Positions 6,572 to 12,405 of a DNA stretch of 13,071 nt are shown here, piece by piece. The notes beneath the pieces were generated by a model that was given only the letters and a program-made list of their open reading frames with translations, was not told where the DNA came from and made no database searches. Position numbers and translations under genes: made by a program. Position 1 is the stretch's first letter. The number at the start of each line of letters is the position of its first letter. Origin of the DNA: UBA6921 sp031363085 (GTDB taxonomy: Bacteria > Pseudomonadota > Gammaproteobacteria > SG8-11); contig JANLTU010000237.1 of the NCBI GenBank assembly GCA_031363085.1, positions 1 through 13,071 on the forward strand, read 5' to 3'.

Positions 6572-7216
6572 ATGTCCATGCGTTTTACCTCCGGCTTACT
6601 CCGCCTCGTGTTGTTATTAGCGTGCGTCGCGCTACCGGCAACGTCGATACGTGCCGACGAAACCACCACCCACACGAACGCATGCAATGACAATACCAGG
6701 CACTACTCGGTGCTGCGCGCGCCTGATCACACGTGCACCGACACCACCACTGTAGACCACCAACAACACACTACGGCGCGCACGCCGCAACATCACGAAG
6801 CCTTGGACGTCGAATGGCTGCAAGGCGAAATCCTCGGCTTCAGCGTGATTGGCCTAGCACAGATTCGCGGCGGCACGGCCTTGCTCAGTGATTTATGGTA
6901 TGCCGCCGCCGTGCTCACGCCACCCTTGCTGCCACGACACCCCAACTACAGCATGCGACTCAATTACTTCGCCATCACCCCGTCGTTCATCGCGCTGGGT
7001 TTGCTCAACGGCTACCTGCGTCATGACCACGCCGACAACGCACGCGTCGTGCTTTCCAATTTCATCGGCTTCAATCTCAGTTTGTTGTGGGCGCAAGCAG
7101 TGTGGAGTTCGCCGCAACGTTTCTTCGCGGTGGCGCCCACCAACGTGCCACAGCTCGACACTACGCTGATGGCATTGCGTGACGGCGCCAGCCTGTACGT
7201 CGCATATCGGTGGTAA
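6572..7216 (+). CDS. Unrecognised exported/membrane protein with His/Thr-rich linker
   Basis: 214 residues, family not recognised. Residues 1-28 look like a signal peptide (RFTSGLLRLVLLLACVALPA). Residues 30-75 are a low-complexity stretch rich in Thr and His, with two Cys (38 and 55). Hydrophobic segments follow at about 85-120 (ILGFSVIGLAQIR, YAAAVLTPPLLP), 131-148 (YFAITPSFIALGLLNGYL) and 159-178 (VVLSNFIGFNLSLLWAQAVW), suggesting membrane insertion. A second ATG at 6578 is equally possible; neither has a clear Shine-Dalgarno. The gene is divergent from petA and precedes the histidine kinase, with a strong hairpin between. The His-rich part could bind metal, but that is a guess. Confidence 0.75.
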   Translation: MSMRFTSGLLRLVLLLACVALPATSIRADETTTHTNACNDNTRHYSVLRAPDHTCTDTTTVDHQQHTTARTPQHHEALDVEWLQGEILGFSVIGLAQIRGGTALLSDLWYAAAVLTPPLLPRHPNYSMRLNYFAITPSFIALGLLNGYLRHDHADNARVVLSNFIGFNLSLLWAQAVWSSPQRFFAVAPTNVPQLDTTLMALRDGASLYVAYRW

Positions 7217-7235
7217 AGCACGACTCCTGAAGCTC

Positions 7236-7263
7236 GCCGCGCTGTGCTTGCCCACAGCGCGGC
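7236..7263 (+). terminator. Strong hairpin after the 6572 gene
   Basis: GCCGCGCTGTG and CACAGCGCGGC form a perfect 11-bp stem around CTTGCC, followed directly by TTTAT. The T tract is short but the stem is very stable, so it probably ends the upstream transcript. It sits only 15 bp ahead of the kinase ATG, and the T-rich tail contains TATACT (7266-7271), which could be a -10. Confidence 0.6.
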
Positions 7264-7278
7264 TTTATACTGCCCAGC

Positions 7279-9102
7279 ATGAGCGATTTGGCAAACACGC
7301 GCGGCGACACCTCTTCCCACGCAGCAAAAACATCCTCGACCCAACGCGATTTATTGATCGAAGCGCAGAAAATCCGTACTCACTACCGGGGCATGCCTAC
7401 GGCCTTTATCGCCATCGCCGTGGTGGCAACCATCCTCGCTGTCGCCATACCGCCGCCAACGAATCCCTTCGTGATGCCCCTCTGGGTTGGCAGCGTGTAC
7501 CTATTAACGATCACACGGTTTTTTCTGTGGCGAAACTACCACCGGAAAAATCCATTGCCGCAAGACACTAGGCCGTGGGGAGTCTATGCGACGATCGTCT
7601 ACGGCATTTCCGGCACCATCTGGGGTGTGGGAAACATTGTTCTTTACACACCCGGACAGGTCGAATACCAGTTGATTCTACTGTTCGTTTCATTGGGTGC
7701 GGCGATGGGCGCACTGATCGGACAGATAGCCTACATTCAGACTTTTTATTCTTTTATTTACCCGCTTCTTATCCTGTCGGCCATTTCATTTCTGCGCGAG
7801 CTGGACACCGTTCACATCACCTTCGGCATGCTCATGGTGGTTTACCTCGCGGTGGGAACCCGCCTTGCACAAAATCTGCACTTAGCCTATCTGGAATCGA
7901 TCAATCTGCGCTTCGAAAACCTCGATCTCATTGAAAATCTAAATCAACAAAAAGCCTCTGCCGAACAGGCCCGGCACCTCGCCGAGGAAGCCAACGTTTC
8001 CAAATCACGCTTTCTCGCCGCCGCCAGCCATGACCTGCGCCAGCCGATGCATGCACTGGGTTTGTTCGTACAAACTCTGCAAGAATCCAACCTGCCTGAA
8101 GCAGAACGCGGCGTGCTTGCCAACGTGCGCCGCTCGGTCGACGCCATGGAGGATCTTTTCAACGCCCTGCTCGACGTCTCCAAGCTCGACGCCGGCATCA
8201 TCACTGCCAACATCACCACCGTGCCGCTTGCGCCGATCCTGGCGCGCGTGGGAGAACAATACCAATCTTTGGCGCACGCCAAAGGGTTGAATTTCAAGCT
8301 ACGGCGAACCAGCATTTACGTGCGCAGCGATCCACTCTTGCTCGAACGCATCTTGCGCAATCTGGTGTCCAACGCAGTGCAGCATACGCGGCGCGGTGGC
8401 GTGCTGGTGGGTGCGCGACAGCGCGGCGCGTCGGTGCTGATCGAAGCATGGGACACTGGGCCGGGCATCCCACAAGTGCAGCAGCAAGACATTTTTCGCG
8501 AGTTCTATCAGTTGCGTAACCCGGAGCGCGACCGCAGCAAAGGACTAGGCCTGGGGCTGGCCATCGTGGATCGCCTGTCGAAGCTGTTAGGCCATCCGCT
8601 CACACTGCGCTCCATTCCCGGCCAGGGCAGCGTGTTCGGTGTGCGGGTGCCTTGCGGCGACGCACACGAACATCTTCCCGAACGCCCACCGAATGCGCTG
8701 CAAGGTGTGTTTGATTTTCGCGATGTGCTGGTGTGTTTTATCGATGATGAACTTGCCGTCCAACAAGGCATGACGAGCTTGATGAATAAATGGTCATGCC
8801 AAGTCATCGCGGCAGGTTCCAGCGCGGAGCTGCTGCTAAAACTCGCCGATGCTGGTCGAGCGCCGGATCTTGTCATTTCAGACTACCGCCTGCGCGGCAC
8901 AGAAACCGGCATCACCGTCATCGAAAATGTCCGGCGCGCCTTCAACGCCGACATCCCGGCGTTCTTGATCACCGGCGATACCGGACCGGAACGGCTGCGT
9001 GAAGCGGCCGCCAGTGAACTACTGATCCTGCACAAGCCGCTCAATCCGGCGAAACTGCGCACGCTGATGGCCAACCTGCTGCGCCACCGCTCACCCCCTT
9101 GA
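7279..9102 (+). CDS. Hybrid sensor histidine kinase with C-terminal receiver
   Basis: 607 residues. About six membrane helices lie at 39-57, 65-84, 102-122, 129-152, 156-172 and 179-195, forming an integral-membrane input module with no recognised ligand site. A coiled coil (about 205-245) leads to the H-box SHDLRQPMHALGLF with H251, the HDLRQP type. The N-box Asn is N365 in NLVSNAVQHT, the G1 box is DTGPGIP (392-398), and the G2 box is GLGLGLAI (422-429). The receiver (about 483-600) has DDE at 489-491, phosphoacceptor D535 in ISDYRLRG, T565 and K586. All catalytic residues are intact. No Shine-Dalgarno precedes the ATG. A possible -10 at 7266-7271 would make the mRNA nearly leaderless. The likely partner is the convergent regulator at 9109-9756. 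The signal sensed is unknown. Confidence 0.93.
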   Translation: MSDLANTRGDTSSHAAKTSSTQRDLLIEAQKIRTHYRGMPTAFIAIAVVATILAVAIPPPTNPFVMPLWVGSVYLLTITRFFLWRNYHRKNPLPQDTRPWGVYATIVYGISGTIWGVGNIVLYTPGQVEYQLILLFVSLGAAMGALIGQIAYIQTFYSFIYPLLILSAISFLRELDTVHITFGMLMVVYLAVGTRLAQNLHLAYLESINLRFENLDLIENLNQQKASAEQARHLAEEANVSKSRFLAAASHDLRQPMHALGLFVQTLQESNLPEAERGVLANVRRSVDAMEDLFNALLDVSKLDAGIITANITTVPLAPILARVGEQYQSLAHAKGLNFKLRRTSIYVRSDPLLLERILRNLVSNAVQHTRRGGVLVGARQRGASVLIEAWDTGPGIPQVQQQDIFREFYQLRNPERDRSKGLGLGLAIVDRLSKLLGHPLTLRSIPGQGSVFGVRVPCGDAHEHLPERPPNALQGVFDFRDVLVCFIDDELAVQQGMTSLMNKWSCQVIAAGSSAELLLKLADAGRAPDLVISDYRLRGTETGITVIENVRRAFNADIPAFLITGDTGPERLREAAASELLILHKPLNPAKLRTLMANLLRHRSPP

Positions 9103-9108
9103 TGGATG

Positions 9109-9756
9109 CTACCTCGAAAAAATCCCCAGTGTTTTTGCCGCCAACACCGCCTGGGTGCGGTTGACCACACCCAGTGCGCGGAAGATGCCGGTCACATAGG
9201 TCTTGATGGTTTTTTCCGACAGATTAAGTTCGCGCGCCGTCTGCTTGTTCGACAAACCCTGACACAGGCGCGCGAGCACTTCCATCTGGCGCAACGACAA
9301 CGCGCCTAACCCGGAGGACTCCGCAACACTTGAGCGCGTGAGTGCTTGGTCGTCGCTACTGCCGGCGGGCACCGGCACGTAAATATCACCGCCAAGCACG
9401 TGGCGCAGCGCGTCGAACAGTTGGCCGGTGACGGAAGATTTAGGAATAAAGCCCAGTGCGCCCAACTCGATGGCGCGACACATGTCCTCCGGTTGTTCGG
9501 TCGCCGACAGCACCGCGACCGGCAACGACGGAAAACGTTGATGGAATGCCTTAATCGCGGCGAAACCGTCCATGCCGTCGGGCAATGCAAGATCAAGCAG
9601 GACGAGATCATAGGTGCCCGCCCGCGCGGCATGTAAACCGTGTTCCGCACTGATTGCGGTATCCACCTCAACGCCGAAATCGAAACGTCGCAGCACGGCG
9701 GCCATTCCTTCCAAAAACAGCGGATGATCATCGATGAGCAGGATGCGCAAGGCCAT
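9109..9756 (-). CDS. NarL/FixJ-family response regulator
   Basis: 215 residues. The receiver domain (1-125) has acidic D9 and D10, phosphoacceptor D55 in VLLDLALPDG, S84 at the switch position and K106 in PKSS. After a linker, a LuxR-type helix-turn-helix spans about 152-213 (SLRQMEVLARLCQGLSNKQT, then ARELNLSEKTIKTYVTGIF). Phosphorylation should free or dimerise the DNA-binding domain. The gene converges with the hybrid kinase, with 6 bp between stop codons, so the two probably form a signalling pair although they are not co-transcribed. The start at 9754-9756 has only a weak GAG-type Shine-Dalgarno. A perfect 20-bp palindrome about 85 bp upstream could be its own operator. Confidence 0.94.
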   Translation of the reverse strand: MALRILLIDDHPLFLEGMAAVLRRFDFGVEVDTAISAEHGLHAARAGTYDLVLLDLALPDGMDGFAAIKAFHQRFPSLPVAVLSATEQPEDMCRAIELGALGFIPKSSVTGQLFDALRHVLGGDIYVPVPAGSSDDQALTRSSVAESSGLGALSLRQMEVLARLCQGLSNKQTARELNLSEKTIKTYVTGIFRALGVVNRTQAVLAAKTLGIFSR

Positions 9757-9831
9757 GTTTCAGCTCAAGTATTATCCGTTATCATTCGTCGTCCATGCAT
9801 CTCGAACTGAGCCATCTGCACTGCACACACG

Positions 9832-9851
9832 AATGAGACTTAAGTCTCATT
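9832..9851. repeat. Perfect 20-bp palindrome, candidate operator
   Basis: AATGAGACTTAAGTCTCATT equals its own reverse complement over all 20 bases. Its centre lies about 85 bp upstream of the response regulator ATG. Twenty-base inverted repeats are the usual size of sites for LuxR-type dimers, so autoregulation is plausible. It also covers the -35 region of the rightward TATAAT at 9864-9869. Confidence 0.6.
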
Positions 9852-9869
9852 GACTGGGCTACATATAAT
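9840..9869 (+). promoter_or_regulatory. Possible rightward promoter with consensus -10
   Basis: TATAAT at 9864-9869 is a perfect -10. The matching -35 position (TAAGTC or TTAAGT at 9840-9846) is poor and lies inside the 20-bp palindrome, which would suit an activator-dependent promoter. TTGACT at 9850-9855 is too close (8 bases) to serve as -35. Candidate products are a structured RNA or the genes at 10293 and 10547. Confidence 0.35.
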
Positions 9870-10041
9870 GCTGAGAATCAAACATCGTCGAAATTTCGGC
9901 GTCGATGTCGTAATACTTCCGAATAAGGCGATGGATTCCAAAAAATCGCCGCACGGACAAAACATCCACATCAGGAGCGGGGGGCACACACCATCTGAAT
10001 AACATACACGTCGAATGCGATCCGTCGATGTTGTTATGCAT
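9859..10041 (-). CDS. Doubtful 60-codon ORF
   Basis: Encodes 60 residues with a basic, aromatic middle (VRRFFGIHRLIRKYYDIDAE). AAGGGA lies about 4-5 bases ahead of the ATG, and a TTATAA box is upstream. Third-position base use is mixed rather than GC-rich as in neighbours, and the ORF overlaps several inverted repeats. No family is recognised. It may be a small gene, a remnant, or chance. Confidence 0.22.
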   Translation of the reverse strand: MHNNIDGSHSTCMLFRWCVPPAPDVDVLSVRRFFGIHRLIRKYYDIDAEISTMFDSQHYM

Positions 10042-10191
10042 CCCTTAATGTTTTTTATAATTGGGATATCGTTCCCACTCTAGTCACATTATAGGATAAG
10101 CATCCCAACACGTCGAATCCAGTTTGCGGCGCTTCACCTGTGTTGGGTGTAAATCAGCTCAGTAGTTTGTTTGCGTTGTGTGTCGGCAACA

Positions 10192-10210
10192 GTTGCGGAT
10201 GATCCGCAAC
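10192..10210. repeat. 19-bp palindrome upstream of the small ORF
   Basis: GTTGCGGAT-G-ATCCGCAAC has perfect 9-bp arms around one base. The tiny centre favours a protein-binding operator over an RNA hairpin. It lies 83 bp upstream of the ATG at 10293. Confidence 0.5.
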
Positions 10211-10292
10211 GTGGTGGAAGGGGGGCGGGTGCGCCTTGATACCGGGTGCACTCTTGTGAGGATCAAACCAAAAGGGTTCGAGGAGGTTATTT

Positions 10293-10484
10293 ATGCAGAG
10301 GTTCGCGGACTCGGATGCTCGCCGCACAAAAGCGACTCCGGGTGTATGCAATTCAGGTCGCAACGGCGCACCCAATCAGCTTGAAGCGGGTGCTCCAAAC
10401 ACCATCTGGCAGCTTGGGGTGGCTTACGAAGGCGGTGGTTTCACCGGGACAGGCAAGATGAACTGTAGAGTTATTTTGCAATGA
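10293..10484 (+). CDS. Small ORF with near-ideal ribosome-binding site
   Basis: 63 residues beginning MQRFADSDARRTKATPGVCN and ending MNCRVILQ. The product is polar, Gly-rich in the middle (EGGGFTGTGK) and has two Cys (19 and 58). There is no signal peptide or membrane helix, and the family is not recognised. The main support is AGGAGG with a 6-base spacer to the ATG, the best Shine-Dalgarno in the window. It lies 62 bp upstream of the secreted-protein gene on the same strand and could share its transcript. It could also be a leader peptide. Confidence 0.45.
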   Translation: MQRFADSDARRTKATPGVCNSGRNGAPNQLEAGAPNTIWQLGVAYEGGGFTGTGKMNCRVILQ

Positions 10485-10546
10485 CAACATAAACCCTGCG
10501 TCAATTTGGCAGTAGCGATCTCAAGCCACAGAACAAGGACATCGAT

Positions 10547-10984
10547 ATGCCCAAGAAAAAAGCGCCGCGTATTGTCATATTCTCAAGCCTATTGCTCGGC
10601 CTCACGGCGTTCACCGCCGCGAGCGCGAGCATTAAACGCTGTACGCCGGACGAAACCGAGCATGCGGTCACCGAGTCCTCGGTGCTGTCGAGTTGGGCGG
10701 CGGTTTACAGCTCTTACCGAAACTACGCGCATTGTGACTATGCTGGGATCTGGGAAAGATACAGCGAGTCCGTCGTACGCTTGCTGGTAAGCAATTTTGA
10801 CGAATGCGGAAAGCTGTGTGCGTTGACCAACAAAGACAAAGCTTTCGAACAATTTGTGGTTCGCCATATCGACAAAACCGTGCCGCCGGAGGCGCTGGAA
10901 AAAATCCTCTTGAACGTGCAGTTCAATTGCCCGTCGAACGCCTCGCAACTCTGCTATCTGATTAAAACCGCCGCAGAGCATTAG
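10547..10984 (+). CDS. Secreted hypothetical protein with six cysteines
   Basis: 145 residues, family not recognised. Positively charged MPKKKAPR followed by a hydrophobic core and ASA form a Sec signal peptide with likely cleavage after residue 28. The mature part is mostly helical in character and holds six Cys (32, 63, 87, 91, 128, 136), enough for three disulfides, which suits the periplasm or outside of the cell. AAGG about 8 bases ahead of the ATG is a fair Shine-Dalgarno. The gene converges with metZ; a 10-bp hairpin separates the two ends. Confidence 0.8.
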   Translation: MPKKKAPRIVIFSSLLLGLTAFTAASASIKRCTPDETEHAVTESSVLSSWAAVYSSYRNYAHCDYAGIWERYSESVVRLLVSNFDECGKLCALTNKDKAFEQFVVRHIDKTVPPEALEKILLNVQFNCPSNASQLCYLIKTAAEH

Positions 10985-11000
10985 CCCAGAAACGCATTGC

Positions 11001-11028
11001 CTGTCACCGGCCGCCCGACCGGTGACAG
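11001..11028. terminator. Hairpin between convergent gene ends
   Basis: CTGTCACCGG and CCGGTGACAG form a perfect 10-bp stem around an 8-base loop, 16 bp after the stop of the secreted-protein gene and 4 bp from the metZ stop. Neither strand has a T run. Its place suggests a shared terminator or 3'-end stabiliser. Confidence 0.55.
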
Positions 11029-11032
11029 AACC

Positions 11033-12229
11033 CTACTTCCGCTGCGAAAGCCCGTTAGTTAAATCCGCAATCACGTCCTCCACTTCTTCCAAGCCCACGG
11101 CGACGCGAATTAAACCGTCGCCGATGCCCGCCTCCGCGCGCTGCTCGGGCGTCAGGCGTCCGTGCGTGGTCGTTGCAGGATGGGTGATGGTGGTCTTAGC
11201 ATCGCCCAGATTCGCGGTGATCGACAACATGCGCGTGGCGTCGATCACGGCCCACGCTTCTTTCTGTCCGCCGCGCAATTCAAATGACAACACCCCGCCG
11301 AATGCGCTTTGCTGACGTTGCGCTAACAGGTGCTGCGGGTGCGATTCCAGGCCGGGATAATTGACCTTCTTGACCAGCGGTTGCTGTTCGAGCCAGCGCG
11401 CTAATTGCAACGCACTGGCACTATGGGCGTGCATGCGCAGCTTGAGTGTTTCCAATCCTTTTAAAAATACCCAAGCGTTAAACGGGCTGAGCGTCGGCCC
11501 GGCGGTGCGTAAAAATCCATACACCTCTTTGCCGACCACCTCTTCTGTGCCCACCACCGCGCCGCCGATGCAACGGCCCTGCCCGTCCAGATATTTGGTC
11601 GCCGAGTGAATGATGATATCCGCACCCAACTCCAGCGGCCGCTGCAACGCAGGCGTGCAGAAACAATTGTCCACCGCCAACAAGCAACCGTGTTGGTGCG
11701 CAAGTTCAGCCAGCGCACGGATGTCGACCACTTCGGTGAGCGGGTTCGACGGCGTTTCCAAAAACAGCAGGCGCGTTTTGGGCGTGATCGCTTTCTCCCA
11801 CGCGGCCAAGTCGGTCAGCGGCACGTAGCTGGTCGTGACACCAAATTTAGCAAGATAAGTGTTGAACAAAATCACCGTGGTGCCGAAGATCGCCCGCGAC
11901 GACACGATGTGATCGCCGGACTTCAGCACGCCCAGACAGGTGGAAAGAATCGCCGCCATGCCGGACGCCGTCGCCACACAGCGTTGCCCGCCTTCAAGTG
12001 CCGCGAGCCGCTGCTCGAAAGTGCGCACCGTGGGGTTGGTAAAACGCGAATAAATATTGCCCGCTTCCGCGCCCGAAAAACGCGCGGCGGCTTGCGCGGC
12101 GCTGTCGAACACAAAACTTGAGGTCGGGAAAATCGGTTCGCTCTGCTCGCCTTCCGCCGTGCGCTGGTGGCCGGTGCGAATCGCCCGCGTACTGAAGCCA
12201 TACTCGTAATCCTCGTCATCATGCGACAT
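11033..12229 (-). CDS. metZ: O-succinylhomoserine sulfhydrylase
   Basis: 398-residue PLP enzyme of the Cys/Met-metabolism family. It condenses O-succinylhomoserine with sulfide to give homocysteine, a direct-sulfhydrylation route to methionine. The PLP Lys is K212 in HSATKYLDGQGR, a form typical of MetZ rather than MetB or MetC. Other cofactor residues are Y60 and R62 in NIYSRFTNPT, SGM at 89-91 and D187 in AVDNCF. An in-frame GTG lies 6 bases upstream, but the ATG at 12227-12229 has AGGAG at an ideal 7-base spacing. Expression should be controlled by SAM through the SAM-II-like riboswitch and terminator in the leader. Homology cannot fully exclude O-acetylhomoserine as substrate. Confidence 0.94.
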   Translation of the reverse strand: MSHDDEDYEYGFSTRAIRTGHQRTAEGEQSEPIFPTSSFVFDSAAQAAARFSGAEAGNIYSRFTNPTVRTFEQRLAALEGGQRCVATASGMAAILSTCLGVLKSGDHIVSSRAIFGTTVILFNTYLAKFGVTTSYVPLTDLAAWEKAITPKTRLLFLETPSNPLTEVVDIRALAELAHQHGCLLAVDNCFCTPALQRPLELGADIIIHSATKYLDGQGRCIGGAVVGTEEVVGKEVYGFLRTAGPTLSPFNAWVFLKGLETLKLRMHAHSASALQLARWLEQQPLVKKVNYPGLESHPQHLLAQRQQSAFGGVLSFELRGGQKEAWAVIDATRMLSITANLGDAKTTITHPATTTHGRLTPEQRAEAGIGDGLIRVAVGLEEVEDVIADLTNGLSQRK

Positions 12230-12257
12230 CTTCACTCTCCTTTAACAATTCACGGGC

Positions 12258-12295
12258 AATAAAAAACCCGCTTCGTAAAAAAACTAAAGCGGGTT
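12258..12295 (-). terminator. Intrinsic terminator in the metZ leader
   Basis: On the minus strand AACCCGCTT (12295-12287) and AAGCGGGTT (12273-12265) form a perfect 9-bp stem with a 13-base loop, ending in a run of six T (12266-12261). It sits 29 bases or more upstream of the metZ ATG, so it ends leader transcripts before the gene. It would also stop read-through from the phosphoketolase gene. Its 5' arm can instead pair with CTAAAGCGAGGGT (12324-12312) of the riboswitch. Confidence 0.9.
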
Positions 12296-12312
12296 GGAAC
12301 GATTTGGACCGA

Positions 12313-12368
12313 CCCTCGCTTTAGCAGTATTTATCAAGCGCCCGCAAGCTGAAGCTTCAAATCGGCGC
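12313..12368 (-). ncRNA. SAM-II riboswitch controlling metZ
   Basis: Read on the minus strand, the leader shows the SAM-II landmarks in order: P1 5' strand GCGCC, conserved GATTTGA, AGCTTGC, P1 3' strand GGCGC, then TGATAAAT and GCTAAAG (12325-12319). These match the known SAM-II layout (P1 plus pseudoknot, with conserved GAUUU, GAUAAAU and GCUAAA). SAM binding would fold the GCTAAA segment into the pseudoknot. That segment overlaps the antiterminator strand, so high SAM should allow the terminator at 12258-12295 to form and shut off metZ. Identification is by eye; the exact pseudoknot pairs were not resolved. Confidence 0.88.
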
Positions 12369-12376
12369 GTCAAGTG

Positions 12377-12405
12377 AGACTAGAAGAACGCACGCGCCGT
12401 GTCAA
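12377..12405 (-). promoter_or_regulatory. Promoter for the metZ riboswitch leader
   Basis: On the minus strand TTGACA (12405-12400) is a perfect -35, with a 17-base spacer and TAGTCT (12382-12377) as a weak -10. The predicted start near 12370 falls right at the first base-paired stem of the riboswitch, which supports the assignment. The -35 overlaps the phosphoketolase stop codon. Confidence 0.65.

Larger units (their letters stand above)
9757..10292. other. Gene-poor region rich in inverted repeats
   Basis: About 540 bp without a firm gene. It holds the palindromes listed separately at 9832-9851 and 10192-10210. Smaller pairings are ACATCG/CGATGT at 9882-9908 around CGAAATTTCG, GGCGAT/ATCGCC at 9927-9950, and TGGGA/TCCCA at 10062-10077. 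CCCAACAC/GTGTTGGG at 10104-10147 encloses 28 bases. A T6 run lies at 10051-10056. The density of pairing hints at a structured RNA or several operator sites, but no known RNA family was recognised. Confidence 0.5.

Noticed and set aside
9850..9869. TTGACT plus TATAAT as a standard promoter
   Set aside because: The spacer is only 8 bases, so TTGACT cannot be the -35 for that -10.
10103..10148. Integron attC-like site (TCCCAAC ... GTTGGGT)
   Set aside because: The outer boxes resemble attC cores, but the first box lacks the required purine, the whole is only 46 bp, inner L boxes are not seen, and there is no second copy or integrase.
12230..12235. GTG as start of metZ
   Set aside because: It would sit on top of the AGGAG site; the ATG at 12229 has ideal spacing.
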